A DNA stretch of 64,000 bases from contig JARGSG010000190.1 in NCBI GenBank assembly GCA_030374805.1, positions 186,001 through 250,000 on the forward strand. The letters run 5' to 3'. The stretch's first letter is position 1; every line of letters starts with the position of its first letter. Below the pieces are notes generated by a model, which was not told the DNA's origin, made no database searches, and saw nothing but the letters and a program-made list of their open reading frames with translations. This document shows positions 42,827 to 54,294 of this stretch, piece after piece. Source of the DNA: Gracilaria gracilis. Its lineage: Eukaryota > Rhodophyta > Florideophyceae > Gracilariales > Gracilariaceae. A program made the translations under genes and the position numbers.

Positions 42827-42900
42827 GGACAGCAGACCGGGGTGGTGTGGCACTTCATCGGTGCAGCGATGAAGCGCCATGAGACCCCAGTCCACTGTCC
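42827..42900. repeat. 74-bp palindrome P2
   Basis: From GGACAGCAGACCGGGGTG to CCCCAGTCCACTGTCC, with the inner core CACTTCATCGGTGCAGCGATGAAG. Only a few mismatches across both 37-bp arms. Confidence 0.9.
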
Positions 42901-43153
42901 TACTTGTCCCTACTAGTAACTTCGCGTATATCTCCACATTTATTTAGTTCCGTATTTCTCGCGTCTTCACGCTTTCCTTAACATCTCTTTGACGCATCAC
43001 GTGCCACCGATGAAGTACCACTTCAGTACCACTTTACCTTCATCCCCTTTTCTCGCGCCATGAAAGATAAAGCTGGAGTTCTTGTAAGACTACTGTGTCC
43101 GCGTGTCGATTACAGCACCCGTTGTGCGACCCTGCTACTGTGCATTTACGTGG

Positions 43154-43227
43154 TGAACGGTAGAACGAGGTGAAGTGTGGTTTATCGATGCACTGATGAA
43201 GCACCATTGCACTTCTGACCATTGCCC
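43154..43227. repeat. Degenerate palindrome P3
   Basis: Core TTTATCGATGCACTGATGAA keeps the symmetry around TGCA (43189-43192); the outer arms have mostly decayed. Confidence 0.6.
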
Positions 43228-43712
43228 AGTGGTCGTGTGTTCCGAAAAATGTAATAAGAACCCCTCCCTAAGAGAATGAAACTCTTACTATTCCACCAAG
43301 ATATTGGTCTTACGAAAACCTAAGAAATAATACAAATATATACTAAGATAATTGCGTCAATTCTAGACTAACGATACAAGGGCACCTTTCCGGCGTTGAT
43401 ACCGTCCGGTCGATACATATCGCTGCATAGCCGTAGGTGAAACACACATGTCTCTACGGACTACTGTCACGCAAGAATGCTCCTACACAAACATAGCATA
43501 ATTCATTCTTTTACAGAATAGATTCACAAGAAGTTAAATCTTTCTTCATGGGAACTTGGAGCCTAGTAATACACTTATGGGGCTGCATATATTAATGACG
43601 TCCGTATAGTGAGCATTGCTGCAGCTGCTCTCGAGATACCCAAAATTAGTGTGTGAGGGTGGTTTGGAATCCCTCCAAACGCATCCAGGACCGGCAGTCT
43701 AGACCACCCGTG

Positions 43713-43786
43713 GGACCGCGGAGCCGGGTGTCGCGACGCTTCATCGGTGCACCGATGAAGCGCCACTGCACATCGGTCCGCTGTCC
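43713..43786. repeat. 74-bp palindrome P4
   Basis: Core CTTCATCGGTGCACCGATGAAG is perfect. Outer arms GGACCGCGGAGCCGGG and CGGTCCGCTGTCC keep the family sequence. Confidence 0.9.
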
Positions 43787-43978
43787 AAAAAATTAAACAA
43801 TTTTTTTTGCCCTGCCGCCCCTGTCGGTCCCGAATCTCTGTATCCGTGGCACACGTCCTACTACTACTGGATATCGCGTTTGCAGAAACATCGCAGCCAT
43901 GTACAACTAACTCCTACTCGGGTCTGTTTCAGAGCCCCCTGTACTACATGCTTCAGTAGCTTACGCAGGTCTGTTGTC

Positions 43979-44052
43979 TTCACTACGGCCCGGGTGTCGT
44001 GGCGCTTCATCGGTGCACCGATGAAGCGTCACGACAACCCGGTCCGCTGTCA
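43979..44052. repeat. 74-bp palindrome P5
   Basis: Core TGGCGCTTCATCGGTGCACC followed by its complement (one mismatch); the right outer arm ends GGTCCGCTGTC. Confidence 0.9.
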
Positions 44053-44207
44053 ACGGCACGTTGGGGGCTCCAAGTATGTCACCACCCGAGCTCCATCACT
44101 CAGGGCGCGTGGACAGCGGGACGGGGTGCACTTTAGCTTCATTTCTCATGGCACGTTGACGGTGTCACCTATGGAAACAACACACTTTTATCACTCATGG
44201 CGCGTTG

Positions 44208-44281
44208 GGACAGCGAACCGGAGTGGCGTGGCGTTTCCTCAGTGCACCGATGAAGGGCCGCGCCACCCTAATTCGCTGTCC
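44208..44281. repeat. 74-bp palindrome P6
   Basis: From GGACAGCGAACCGGAGTG to CACCCTAATTCGCTGTCC, centred at 44244.5 on TGCA. A half-copy (GGACAGCGGGACGGGGTG) lies at 44111-44128. Confidence 0.85.
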
Positions 44282-44339
44282 AAGCCTGGAACTAGTGGGC
44301 CAGAAACTTTTTTATTTACCTATTGCTCCAAAATTGTTC

Positions 44340-45300
44340 TGTAAGTGTGCTATAGATGATATGAGCTTAATTTATCTTTGCAAATTGTGGGGCAAAGCCG
44401 GGAACGGAAGGAAAGAACACAAACCGCGCCAGCGGCTACGCACCCAAGGTATTCAGCCTTGCTCCCTATTGGGGCAAAGCAGTGGCAGAACCCTCCAATG
44501 AGGCCGACACGTGCCGGGCGTAACTCCGGGCGACCTCGTCCTGACTTACAGACGGAGGTTGGGGGTGGCAATCGGGGTGCCAAAAGGTTGGATTCCACTG
44601 TGTGTGGCGAATCCCGTAGCAAAAAGGGGCGAGATAGAAGGTAGCAAAATGAGCCGCGCTGCGGAGCACAGACTCGTGAGAGCGGGGAATAATTCCGAGA
44701 CAAAAAGGGCAAATCTGTACAACAGGGCGAAGTGTAACGAAGCCGTCAGACGGGAAAACAGAAAGAGTGTATAGAAGAATGATAAATAAAAGGCCGTAAC
44801 AACGGATCGGTGCTTCTCGGTGACGGAGGTGGATAACCTGTCCGGATAAGCGGCGGTATTCCCCGGGAATGGGGCAGAAGACCGTGCGCAAGCGGAACTC
44901 AAGCTAGAGCCAAAGCCTCGTTGAGGTTTACTTCCCGTACAGTGGCGGCAAGTGCCGCCACTTATATACGGCTGACAAATATCACTAAAATATCTAAGTA
45001 CCCGGCACGCCGGCCAATACTACCCACGTGTACCTCCGTGGCACTCTGGCAATGGCGCATCCGGTAATCAGGCGCGGGCACACACGTGTCACGCCAATCC
45101 TACCCTTCATAGGTGGATCTCTAATCTGGGCCAAATAGGGCAGTAGACTTCATAATAGTAGGAAGTTCAGCTGAAAATAACAACGGGTATATGAGTGGCA
45201 TCCCCCTCCGTCCCTGCCGAGGGCAAGTGCTCTACACAAATGGTGCACGGGTATGCTCTAAAATACGATAAACGCACGGGGTACACTATAAACTAATATT
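44340..45300. other. Unassigned repeat-like region
   Basis: ORFs of 88-141 codons lie on both strands without recognisable domains. A hairpin GTGGCGGCAAGTGCCGCCAC (44942-44961) is followed directly by TTATATACGG. The mix of GC-rich and regulatory-looking sequence suggests part of a mobile element, but I found neither terminal repeats nor a second copy. Confidence 0.35.
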
Positions 45301-48085
45301 GAGTGGACATGATGAAATGGAAGGTAGTGAATGAGAGAGAGAGGGGTACAACGAAGGGAGAAGGTGGAATGAAAGATATAGATGATGGAGAGGACGAGCA
45401 CGAAAATGAAAATAAAGAGAGGTGAGGAGGCCATGATAAAAATAAAAACAGGGATTACGAAGAAGGACAGACGCTAATAGATGACGATGATGAGCAGTTT
45501 TAATATAAGGCCTGTGTTGTTGTGTGTGTTCTTGATAGAGTCTGACATGCAATGGGAACACATGATTTGTTTGAAAGGTAACGTAAAGAGAATTGAAGAA
45601 CAAAAATGGGTTAATCTGCATGGGCTGAGGAGAGTTTGTGTATCTACACGGAATATAAGGTTTGCAATTTGTTCTTATTACTAAAGAATGTCATTTCTAA
45701 GAACAGTGTCAGAGTTGGTGTGAAAAGAGGTAGGATCCTGCCTTTTGGCTAATATTTTATCTGCGGAGGTGAGATAAGAGTAGGAATCCCTGGATTCATA
45801 CTGCGAGAAAAGGGCTGGGAATGTAATAAGGGTTTTGCTTTATTCTAGAGTGGATTCCACTGTAGCGGGGATTTTGTAGGATGGTCATCTGTTGAATATG
45901 AGTATCGCTAGAAGCTTCTTAACAATAGGTGAGATAATGCTTTTGTACTCGGTAGCCACTTCATGCATGGTAACGAATCCGAATGAAGAACCGACGAGAT
46001 TGAAGGAAGATATCCAAACTAGCTTTTGGTAGTAAGATTTGGGAAAGGCTTGTTCTTCCACGATAGAGCTAGTAAGACCTACGGTCCAGAAGCTTTGAGC
46101 TAGTGTAAGAGCCCCTTTTACGGTGGCTGTGGTTAGACTATTGGTAGAGGGAGGCAGGATACCATCCTGTGGGGAAGCGCCGACACCAGGAACGGCGATT
46201 TAAAGAGCGGCTCGTATGCAGTGCTCAATTCCGTATTGGCAAAAGATAGGAACAATGCGACCATTCTGGGTGAAGACCAAGTCTTTTATACGTGATGCCA
46301 GGCAGAATAGGATTACTCTTTTGAGAAGGTCGTTCGTGCCAGAGAAGAAAGTTGGACCTTGAGGGAAGCAATCTGGAGAAATTAATTCTTTGATGCAGAG
46401 AAACTTATCTTAAGGAGAACCATTGTTGTAAACCATGGTGATAAAGCGCCGTCTAACTATGACAAAAAGCTGCCATGATTGTGGAAGGGAGGTAAAATGG
46501 ATGGGAGGACATTGCGACGAGTTGTTTTGAAGGTATGGGCTGTTGGAAGCTGTCTGATGTTGGTAGCATTGAAAAGAAAATTGTCTACATGTAAGGGAGT
46601 GAAAAGAGATTCAAGTAGAGGTAAGAGCTGATCTTGTGGTCATGGGAAAATTTTTTCCAGGGGACAAGAGGATTTACATGATTAGTTATGGAAAGAAATG
46701 GGCAGCAGGATTGTAGTGGAGGTAAGGTCGAGGAGAGTTTTTATGTGACGGAATGCAGCGAAGTAAAGTATAGAAAGTAAGAGTCCATGGAACCGTTGAT
46801 ACTTAAGAGTTGGTGCATTGGGGGCTTTAATGGGATATGGTATTGACAAAAGGAGGGAAAGTTTGGGGATTTCTAAGAAAAAATCGAAATTGATCGGAAT
46901 GGTGGGAAATATGAGTGGATATGAATCGGGTACAAATGGTTGTGCAGCGCAAGTGGGTGTGTGGCAGACCGTGCTACAGGTGTGCGGAGTGGGGGTAGGT
47001 GCTGCAACTGTTGGGATCATCTCTGTCGTTCTTATCCATCTCCGTTATCGTGAACCGCCGTTTATTTCTGCGATGTCGAATGGGTACGTCGAAGACGAGG
47101 AGCTAGTGGCTCTGCTTCACCAGACGGAGGCAACAGAGACACCATCGGGAAGAAAGGAGGAGGGTGTGGACAAGGTTTGAATGGGGGAGAAGGAGAGAGG
47201 TAGGGATGGAGAGGGGGGGTGCGGGTGATGGGGGTGGTGGGGGGTGATGGGGGTGGTGGGGGTGGTGGGGGTGATGGGGGTGGTGGGGGTGATGGGGGTG
47301 GTGGGGATGGGGAACTGGAGAGGAGGTTCGCAGCGGAGATGGAGGAGCGGTTGAAGAGGCTTGGAGAAGAACTGAAGGAGTATTTGGGCGACTGGCTTTC
47401 TGACATGGTGGTTGGGATGAGAGGAGTGGTACTGAGGGCGTCCGAGATTGGGGTGCCAATGGATTTGATTTCGACGATTCGGAAAAGATGAAATTGGCTG
47501 GAGTGGGAATTGGAAGGCATGTGTGTGGGATGGTATAGTGCATTGAAAGGGAGCTCCTGACGCTGGTAAGGGAGAATATGGGGCTAAGAAGACGTGTGGA
47601 GGTGTTGAAGGCGCAATTGGAACAGGTGGAGAAGGCGTGCCAATTGTTGTTGGAGATGAAGGAGCTGGTGAGGGAAGGAAGCGTTGGGAAGCAAAAGGGA
47701 AGGGAGCAAGGGTCACTGATGAAGCCAGGCTCTCGTGGAGGGCGTGGGTGTGTGAGGGGAAGGAGCGAAGAAGGAAATGGAGGGGATGTTGTGGGAGTCG
47801 GCTGAGGAAAAGGCGAAAGGATGGGGTGAGGGTGGATGAGGATGGGGAGGTGTGTGTGCCGCGGCAGCTGCCGGTTAGTGCGCCACTAATTGGGTTTGGT
47901 GGTGCGGCGGCGGCTGTGCGAACGGCGGAGCGCATACTGGAGGAGCAGTAGGAGAAGAGGCTGGGAGGGGTTGGGAGCCGGTTTGGGGCTAGGAGGATGT
48001 ACGAGAATGGAGTGCCGTTAGAGTTCTTCAACTTGACATTTAGGGAAACTGAGACTCAGGATCCGAATGAAGGGTTGGAATGAGG
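45300..48085 (+). pseudogene. Purine-rich decayed coding region, unknown protein
   Basis: Over almost 2.8 kb the plus strand is strongly enriched in G and A. Protein-like readings on this strand change frame often: VNLHGLRRVCVSTRNIRFAI (about 45610), SVATSCMVTNPNEEPTRLKED (less firm), a membrane-like segment in 46818-47180 (GVGVGAATVGIISVVLIHLRY) and a Gly-Asp simple repeat (47220-47310). Coiled-coil stretches follow (FAAEMEERLKRLGEELKEYL; then ERELLTLVRENMGLRRRVEV), then a late piece (RRMYENGVPLEFFNLTFRE) ending at a stop near 48081. No family recognised. The Pro/Ser/Thr-rich minus-strand ORF (47117-48031) is the complement of this bias and is not counted as a gene. Confidence 0.45.
47218..47312 (+). 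repeat. GGTGGG/GATGGG simple repeat
   Basis: Imperfect tandem (GGGGGT GGT/GAT) tract, Gly/Asp coding on plus and Pro/His coding on minus; slippage-prone. Confidence 0.85.
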
Positions 48086-49640
48086 GAGCGCTGGTGGTGG
48101 GTTCGTAATTTTTTAGAGTGTTTTTGACGAGTGTGGGGAATGAAAAGTTTCGAGTGGTGGCAGAGGAACTGCAAACTAGCCTTCAATTTCAGAAGGTGAA
48201 GTTTGAACTGCACTGAACGGAAACGTTATTTCCAAAAAAATTTTTTGGCCTTGCCAACTAGCGCAAACTGCAAAAATGCTAGTTTTTTTCGGACTTTTAT
48301 TTTCACAACTAGCGATCTAGCATACTAAACAAGCATTCCGAGAACACCGACGATGATTTCAACATACCGTTCGAATTTGTGTGGGGTGTCTTATTCTTGG
48401 TAGAAGTTTGTCAGCCAACACTTTATTCTTTTTACAATGCTTGGGTACTCTTCAGCGATAGAAATATAATAGAAGTAATTATGAAGCATAAATCCATGTT
48501 TGTTGTGTTTGTTATAGTAAAAGTAGTAAACAAATTTCTATACTTTAGACATATGATTACCACAGTTCTTTTACTTTCCGACATAGATAACAGAAATGAA
48601 ATTAACAAAGCACTGGTTTCGAAACTCGAGGAAACTACTAGAAAGAAAGATATTCTACATCACAAAACAAAGAAAGGTCCATTTTTGCACATTTCGTCCG
48701 TTTTCTTGAACGAGTAACTTTTTTCTCACTTTGTACTTAAAATTATCACTGCTTTTCCGGTACAGGTAGGAAATAAATCTTTCTCACCACAAACGAAAGC
48801 AAACATATGTTTCAAGCATAAGAAAAAATACGGCGTGTCTCAAAACGTGAATACGATTTTTCCAAGTGCGTAATCAGAGAAGGGGCGACCTTTTTAATTG
48901 AAGTACCCAAATGTTTTGGTTATTATTTTGGTACAGAAATAAACACATGGTATGCACTGAAATAATGGAAAAGATCCATTATGCTTAGACTTACGGAAGC
49001 AGATTTGGAGATCTAGTGGGACAATTCCATGCTCTGGGAAGTGCGTAAAAAACGCTTTATCCCTCAGATGTACGGCAAAATGGGTTTCTTTAAATGAAAT
49101 ATCTCCCTTTTGGTAGGCTTCATGCGTTACGGAAGCTAAACAAGTGAAAATATACACATGGAGAAACACTGTGTTGAAAGTTGTAATTTCAACATGCAGT
49201 TTTACAATTTATACTTGTTGTCAACGACAACATGGCGCCAGATTCCATCGAGATGACTTGATTAATAACAACTTAGTTACGATTTTTAGTCGCCATAAAC
49301 TCTATAAGAAAGCAAACTGGGTCCACTTTTGTAGCGTAATTTAGTAGATCAAATAAACATTTAAACATGGGCCCACATTCGGTGGCCGAAAGTAAACCAA
49401 AAGGAGATACTGATGGCATAATTGAATCGCCATTTTCGTCAAAAGTCGTTCTTTTTTGCAACTTTATGCGTCATAATTTAAGAGTTCATGTCACTGATCG
49501 CCCTCTTTGTCGATTACTTTCACTTAAAATAGGTACAGGATTGTGAATATGTAAACTGAATCCCACTATAGTAATCACGAAGCCACGAAGTGTCCGTTTT
49601 CATTGTGCGTCTGTATTGTTACAGCTCTTCGAACCGTAGT
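48086..49640. other. AT-rich region, no supported gene
   Basis: ORFs of up to 112 codons (48379-48717 plus; 48894-49169 minus) have no recognisable content and AT-driven composition. I see nothing else. Confidence 0.4.
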
Positions 49641-50101
49641 TTATCTCCGAGTATGCATTCTAGTTGTGTTCGCAACCGAATATATCGATACTCCAGAAAC
49701 GATTGGTGAGTCAAAGTAGAGTATGTACAGCCTCCTTCCGCGCATTGAGAAAGTTTTTGCGCACCATTCTTTCCCAAAGATATCATTGCCATGTGCCTTG
49801 ATCATATTTTTAATTTTCGAAACGAGTGTTGTATGCTGGAGAAGTTCAATAAGTTCTCTTCCAAATCTCTCCACGTCTTCAAGATTGCGTGAATGATTTG
49901 CATTATCTTATCCATCCCTGATTTCGAAATCCTCCAAGACTCACTAAACTTAAACCCTTTCTCATTTTCATTCAGACACTGAAGCACCTCATACTGCTTC
50001 TTTATACCAACTTTAATGGTTCTCTGGGGGTAAATGCGAGGTAAAACCGTCACGAAAAGCGTTGGATTGTTGATGCCAGGCAGTAGGAGGTAGAGATCCA
50101 T
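49641..50101 (-). pseudogene. Possible pogo/CENP-B-like HTH fragment
   Basis: Minus-strand reading from ATG 50101: RTIKVGIKKQYEVLQCLNE, then FSESWRISKSGMDKIMQIIH, resembles the N-terminal CENP-B/Psq-type HTH of pogo transposases (basic start, a helix with K(K)xYEVL, then the recognition helix). It continues in another frame (49641-49874: KMIKAHGNDIFG...). No DDE domain is found. The family is suggested, not proven. If right, it would fit the pogo-like MITEs at 2567 and 27223. Confidence 0.3.
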
Positions 50102-50808
50102 GTGTTTAAGCGGTCACAAGATGAGTCCACAAAATAGAGTAGCACGGCAACGACATGGTGTCGGAAACGGGCCACTGAGAACAGGGCAAAAATTCAAACC
50201 CAAAAATTGGGGAAAGAGAACCACCCAGAGTGAGAAAAAGAGATAGAGAATAACGCAAACCCACTACAGAGGCGAGTACACGACAATAGGTCGGAACGAG
50301 ACACACAAACAGTGGTTTTATTCTGAGTGCCACAAGGATGCGTAACTATACGTTTACGACACGGTCTTCACTGTACTCAGAGGTGAACAATCCACGAAGG
50401 CGTGATAGCTAGAGCCGGGAGCCTTTGTTTGGCAAGGGGCGATTTACTTGGAGGAGCGGTGCTCAACACTCTAATTACTGAGTTCGGCGGACCACTGACA
50501 GTGGGTGCGCCTGGCAAAATAATCTATAAAATATTTAAGTAAATAAAGCAATGGTGGATGCACTACTTCCAGCATATCCATGCTACACGTGTGCTACTCA
50601 CACTCGCTAAGCGGCGCCTTGAGCCGTGAAATCGACGTGTACATTTGTGGAAATTACATCAGTGAGGCGACACGCTAATAGCGGTGTAGCTCATATGTAT
50701 CTACTAACGCATGATGCGGAAATTAACTAAGTCCTTCAAATCGCCTCCAAGGAGTGTTGCCCTTCATATACCCCTCCTTGAGAGTGAACCACGCCGTTCC
50801 GATGGCAG
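50102..50808. other. Intergenic, left flank of MULE-2
   Basis: No gene supported. It ends with the candidate 9-bp target duplication ATCGAACTC (50809-50817). Confidence 0.45.
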
Positions 50809-50817
50809 ATCGAACTC

Positions 50818-51027
50818 GGCCCCAGCCGAAAACACACGGTGTCGTCGACGTAGAAGAGCTCACCAATGAGGGAGCTAGGCGCAACCTCCAGTACCCATCA
50901 GAATAGCACCGTTTGACCTGATCCTCTCCGCCCCAATCACACCTTCGTATCGCCTCTATCGTTCAATACGTAGTCTAGGCGCAACCTCGATGGCCCTTCC
51001 CTCTAATCATTGCTAGACAAGTCAACA
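50818..51027 (+). repeat. Left TIR of MULE-2
   Basis: 210 bp, GGCCCCAGCCGAAAACACAC at the outer end; complement of 58188-58397. Confidence 0.9.
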
Positions 51028-51049
51028 CAATGGCAGGTAATTGTAAACA

Positions 51050-53026
51050 ATGTATGGATCGGATCTCACAACGATGTCGCCGCCGCTACCTCCTCCAGAG
51101 GATTCATCTCATCTATTTCTTAGTTCTTGGCTTCTTTCAAAGGCCTCTTCGAGATTGAATCCGTCCTGTCCGTGTACTTGTCATATTTTGTCTTCACAAC
51201 TAGCAATATTGTGGTTACCGATTAATAAGAAACTACGAAACAACATGAGCACTTCTGGTATGTTCGAAACTTTGTTTTCCTTCGGTATTGCTGTTCTTCT
51301 TCTCTAACAACACTTTTTAATCTTCAAATTCTTTTCAAAAGAAAACGATGAGCTACTTTTTGATTCTTTTTTGTCAAAGGACTCAGATAAACTCGCATCT
51401 AATTTGTCTCATAATTATTATGGTAACCTTGCAGAAAAGAGCCAATTTATCCTCACCTATAATAAGGAACTACTTTCTATTGTTCAAAATCAGACCTATG
51501 AAGTTGTCCGTAATGAAATTCGTAAGCTATTACCCTTTTCTTTTGTCCATAGCTCCCAACCAGGATCACAACTTTGTACTGACCTGATAACCGCGGTTTT
51601 GATGGACATGATTCCAGTCTCAAGAGTGTCTATATGTACTTGTGAAACCGGAACTAATATCTGCATGTATACATACAGAGTTCAAGATGCTCCTTCCAAG
51701 CGCCACGGTTTCCTTGAGAGACTTCAAAAGTCATTTCTAAGGAACTTGGTTGGTGATAGTAGCAATATACATACTGTATTGGTGCCGTTGAATGTGAATG
51801 AAGAGCACTGGTGTGTTCTAGTTGGTAATCGCTTTATTGGTGCAAAACGTGCGAGAAGAGAACACCCCACGGTGTACTTTGGAGATAGTTTAGGGTGGAA
51901 ATGTTCAAAAATTGTTCTGGAATTCTTTAAGGAGGCTTTCGAGGTCATTGTCCTCGGTGGAAATCGTTCTGCTGAAGTATCGAAAAGAAACTATATGATT
52001 GATATTCGGGGATACAAACGGCAGGCAGATGCATTTAGCTGCAACTTTTATGTAATCGCAATTGCTACCGAATTCGTGAAGGACAGGGGCTTTGCTCCAA
52101 GAAAGACTTCCAAATCTGAATATAATCGGGACCTCTCCGAATGCTACCGATGGATGGCCATTCGAAGCCGTGTTCTGCAGATCCTATTGTCCTCTCAATT
52201 CTATAAGAATGAGAAAGTCACAGAAATTATGGTTTCTAGGTACAGGGTGCATCATCGAGAGGACTACTCACGAATTCGAGCAGAGGGGCAGAATCGCTTG
52301 AAAAACTTCCCACATCCCATTCTGAAGCGTTCAGATTTCAACTTAGAAAAAGACAAGGCCATCCAGAGTGCTTTATCGGCACGAGATACTAGAGCAACGG
52401 ATGGTGATGGTGGGACCAAAAGATCTGTACCATCTGTACCGGGGTGGAGTGAGGAGACGATGCTAATGGGTATCCTGGACAGTAATACAGCTGGATTTGA
52501 CGCTATCGAAAAGAGAAGGTCAGGCAACGGTGGTGCAGTACCTGCGCGACAGAGTATTTTGGACAATGATGAGGATTTCCTCCGCAATAACCAGACCATT
52601 CCGCGGCTGTCACTCAGTACAGCTCTTAGAAAGAGGGTGAAAAGTTTGAATGCCAATATGTCATCCATGGCGACACGTAATTCCAAACGCAAAATTCGAT
52701 TTTTATACAGCTCCACGGCTGTAAACGAATTGCTGGAGAACCTCTTAGCATATGTATCTCAACATATCGAATGCAAAGAAAAGAAATCGGGGAGCCTCAT
52801 GGATATGAGTAGTTTTGAACTTCTCCAACCGATTCCCGACCGCGAAGGAGCCCATCTTGAGGGAAAAGTCTTCAATTTTATAGCTCTCATGGTATCCATT
52901 TCCCACGCAAAGGGATTCCTGTATGGAATCCATCACAATATATATTTGAAACTGCGAAAGAAGGGCAATGGACGTTTTATTAATGGTCGTTTTAGGTGCC
53001 AGAGACACAGAAAGTTCGCCAGCTAA
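51050..53026 (+). CDS. Ulp1-like (C48) cysteine protease, two exons with an 84-nt intron
   Basis: Two plus-strand frames join across an intron at 51258-51341 (5' GTATGT, 3' pyrimidine-rich ...TTTTCAAAAG). Exon 1 is 51050-51257 (ATG 51050); exon 2 runs 51342-53026. The split codon keeps the frame and gives about 630 aa. The first exon is low-complexity. The protease part lies at about residues 130-350: a substrate-binding segment with SRVSICTCETGTN, His in NVNEEHWCVLVG, Asp in VYFGDSLGW and Cys in DAFSCNFYVIAIA, the C48 triad in the right order. The C-terminal half is basic, with a region before the stop (KRKIRFLYSSTAVNELLENL). Role: probably a SUMO-type protease carried by the element. It is intact, unlike the neighbouring transposase. 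The intron is inferred from splice consensus and frame fit. Confidence 0.75.
51258..51341 (+). other. Predicted 84-nt spliceosomal intron
   Basis: GTATGT at 51258, pyrimidine-rich end, AG at 51340-51341. Removal joins ATG-started exon 1 to exon 2 in phase 1 and gets past the TAA at 51305. It is the only convincing intron in the window. Confidence 0.65.
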
Positions 53027-53041
53027 TGCTAATCGAATATT

Positions 53042-53730
53042 ATGGTGTATTTATTGAGCATGAACTCCAACTGGACAGTCCGGGTTAATATGAATAACAC
53101 CCACGCCTCTGCTCAGGTTTCTGATTCTGACAGTAAGAAGCGCTATCAGTGTCTCCGAAGGACAATGCAAAGTCGTTTTCGGACGTCGGAGGTGAGGAGC
53201 AGGGAAAGGATAAAACGTATTGGAACTACCACTACCAAAAGTGCTTTTTTGATCCCTCTGCATCGGCGTTACATGTTAGAAAGAGTACAGGGGAAGGTAT
53301 GTTTCTTTTTCCGGATGGAGTATCTGTGCAAGAAAATGTACTACATCCTTCCTCTCGTTCTACACCTGACACTCACGCCGTATCTATACTGCCAGTACCT
53401 ACCCAAACTAAAATGGTACAGCCCTAAGAACATTCAGTCGAGACACTACGCTCTCCACCGACACAAGTTGTTGATCAATTAGAGTCGCAGGTTGTCCCCA
53501 TTGTAGGCGGTACAAATTGGAGAATAGACGGGGAGAAGGACCTGAAGAAGAAGGACATGAAGGTGGAAGTGGGCGTGGGATCACTTCACATAGATGATAT
53601 GCATCATTTCTCAGTGTCTGAAGTCAGTGACGTGAGATTGAAAAGCAGTGACGACGTCACGTACATCGATCCTGAGATCGATGACAACTCTTTAATTACA
53701 TAACCAGAGTCCCACGAGATCAGAAGGAAT
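53042..53730 (+). other. MULE-2 spacer with broken ORFs
   Basis: Overlapping plus-strand frames (53042-53482 and 53149-53427), then a Lys/Asp/Glu-rich reading up to about 53700. No domain. It may be remnant coding sequence between protease and transposase. Confidence 0.35.
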
Positions 53731-54273
53731 GTGAACGGAGCGGGGGATCGATCGCTACAGTTCAGTTTTGCGGAGCTACAACACGTTTACCGTGCCCTAT
53801 CGGAAGGAGAAGCGGAGGTCAAAGGGGGGAATGAGAGGGACACAAAGATGGAAGACGTTCGGGCTTCTGAACTAATTGAACGCTTTTTATTTCTTGACGA
53901 TAGTGAAGACGTTTCTACTGAGCTGGTTCATGTCTTGAGCGCCGAGGAACCGCCAGAGGCTGTCATAACTTGTTCTTCGGAATTGAGTGAGGAGCATAGG
54001 ACTGCATGCGGTGAAGAAGATCGGTCTGATGATAGAATTGCATCAAGTCCAGATGTGGACGAGTTTCTCAAAGCAGCTGTTATTACCTACTTCGGGAGCT
54101 TGCCCCTCAATGATTCCGGTCGAGACGTGGTCAGAGAAGTTTGCTTTATAGCTGAGAGTTTGGGCTACAATGTACGCTGTAAGACTTCTATATTTCTTGG
54201 AAGCAAGGAGGCTCAGAGCGACGTTGGGGAAGCAGGGGACAACCATGTATCTCAGAAGTGCATATTGAAATGA
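53731..54273 (+). pseudogene. Acidic N-terminal part of the MULE-2 transposase region
   Basis: 181 codons, Glu/Asp/Ser-rich first half, then a more folded part (DEFLKAAVITYFGSLPLNDS, EVCFIAESLGYNVRCKTSIF). It shares its frame with the next ORF, separated only by TGA at 54271. It probably belongs to the N terminus of the transposase. No ATG at its open edge. Confidence 0.45.
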
Positions 54274-54294
54274 AAGAAGCAGGAGGAAAAGGAT

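Noticed and set aside
42711..44281. CRISPR-like array
   Set aside because: Units are long palindromes with irregular spacing, the context is eukaryotic, and no cas gene is present.
47117..48031. Proline/serine/threonine-rich 304-codon minus-strand ORF as an extensin-like wall protein
   Set aside because: It is the complement of a purine-rich strand and a GGTGGG simple repeat, has no signal peptide or regular wall-protein motif, and the opposite strand gives better coiled-coil readings.
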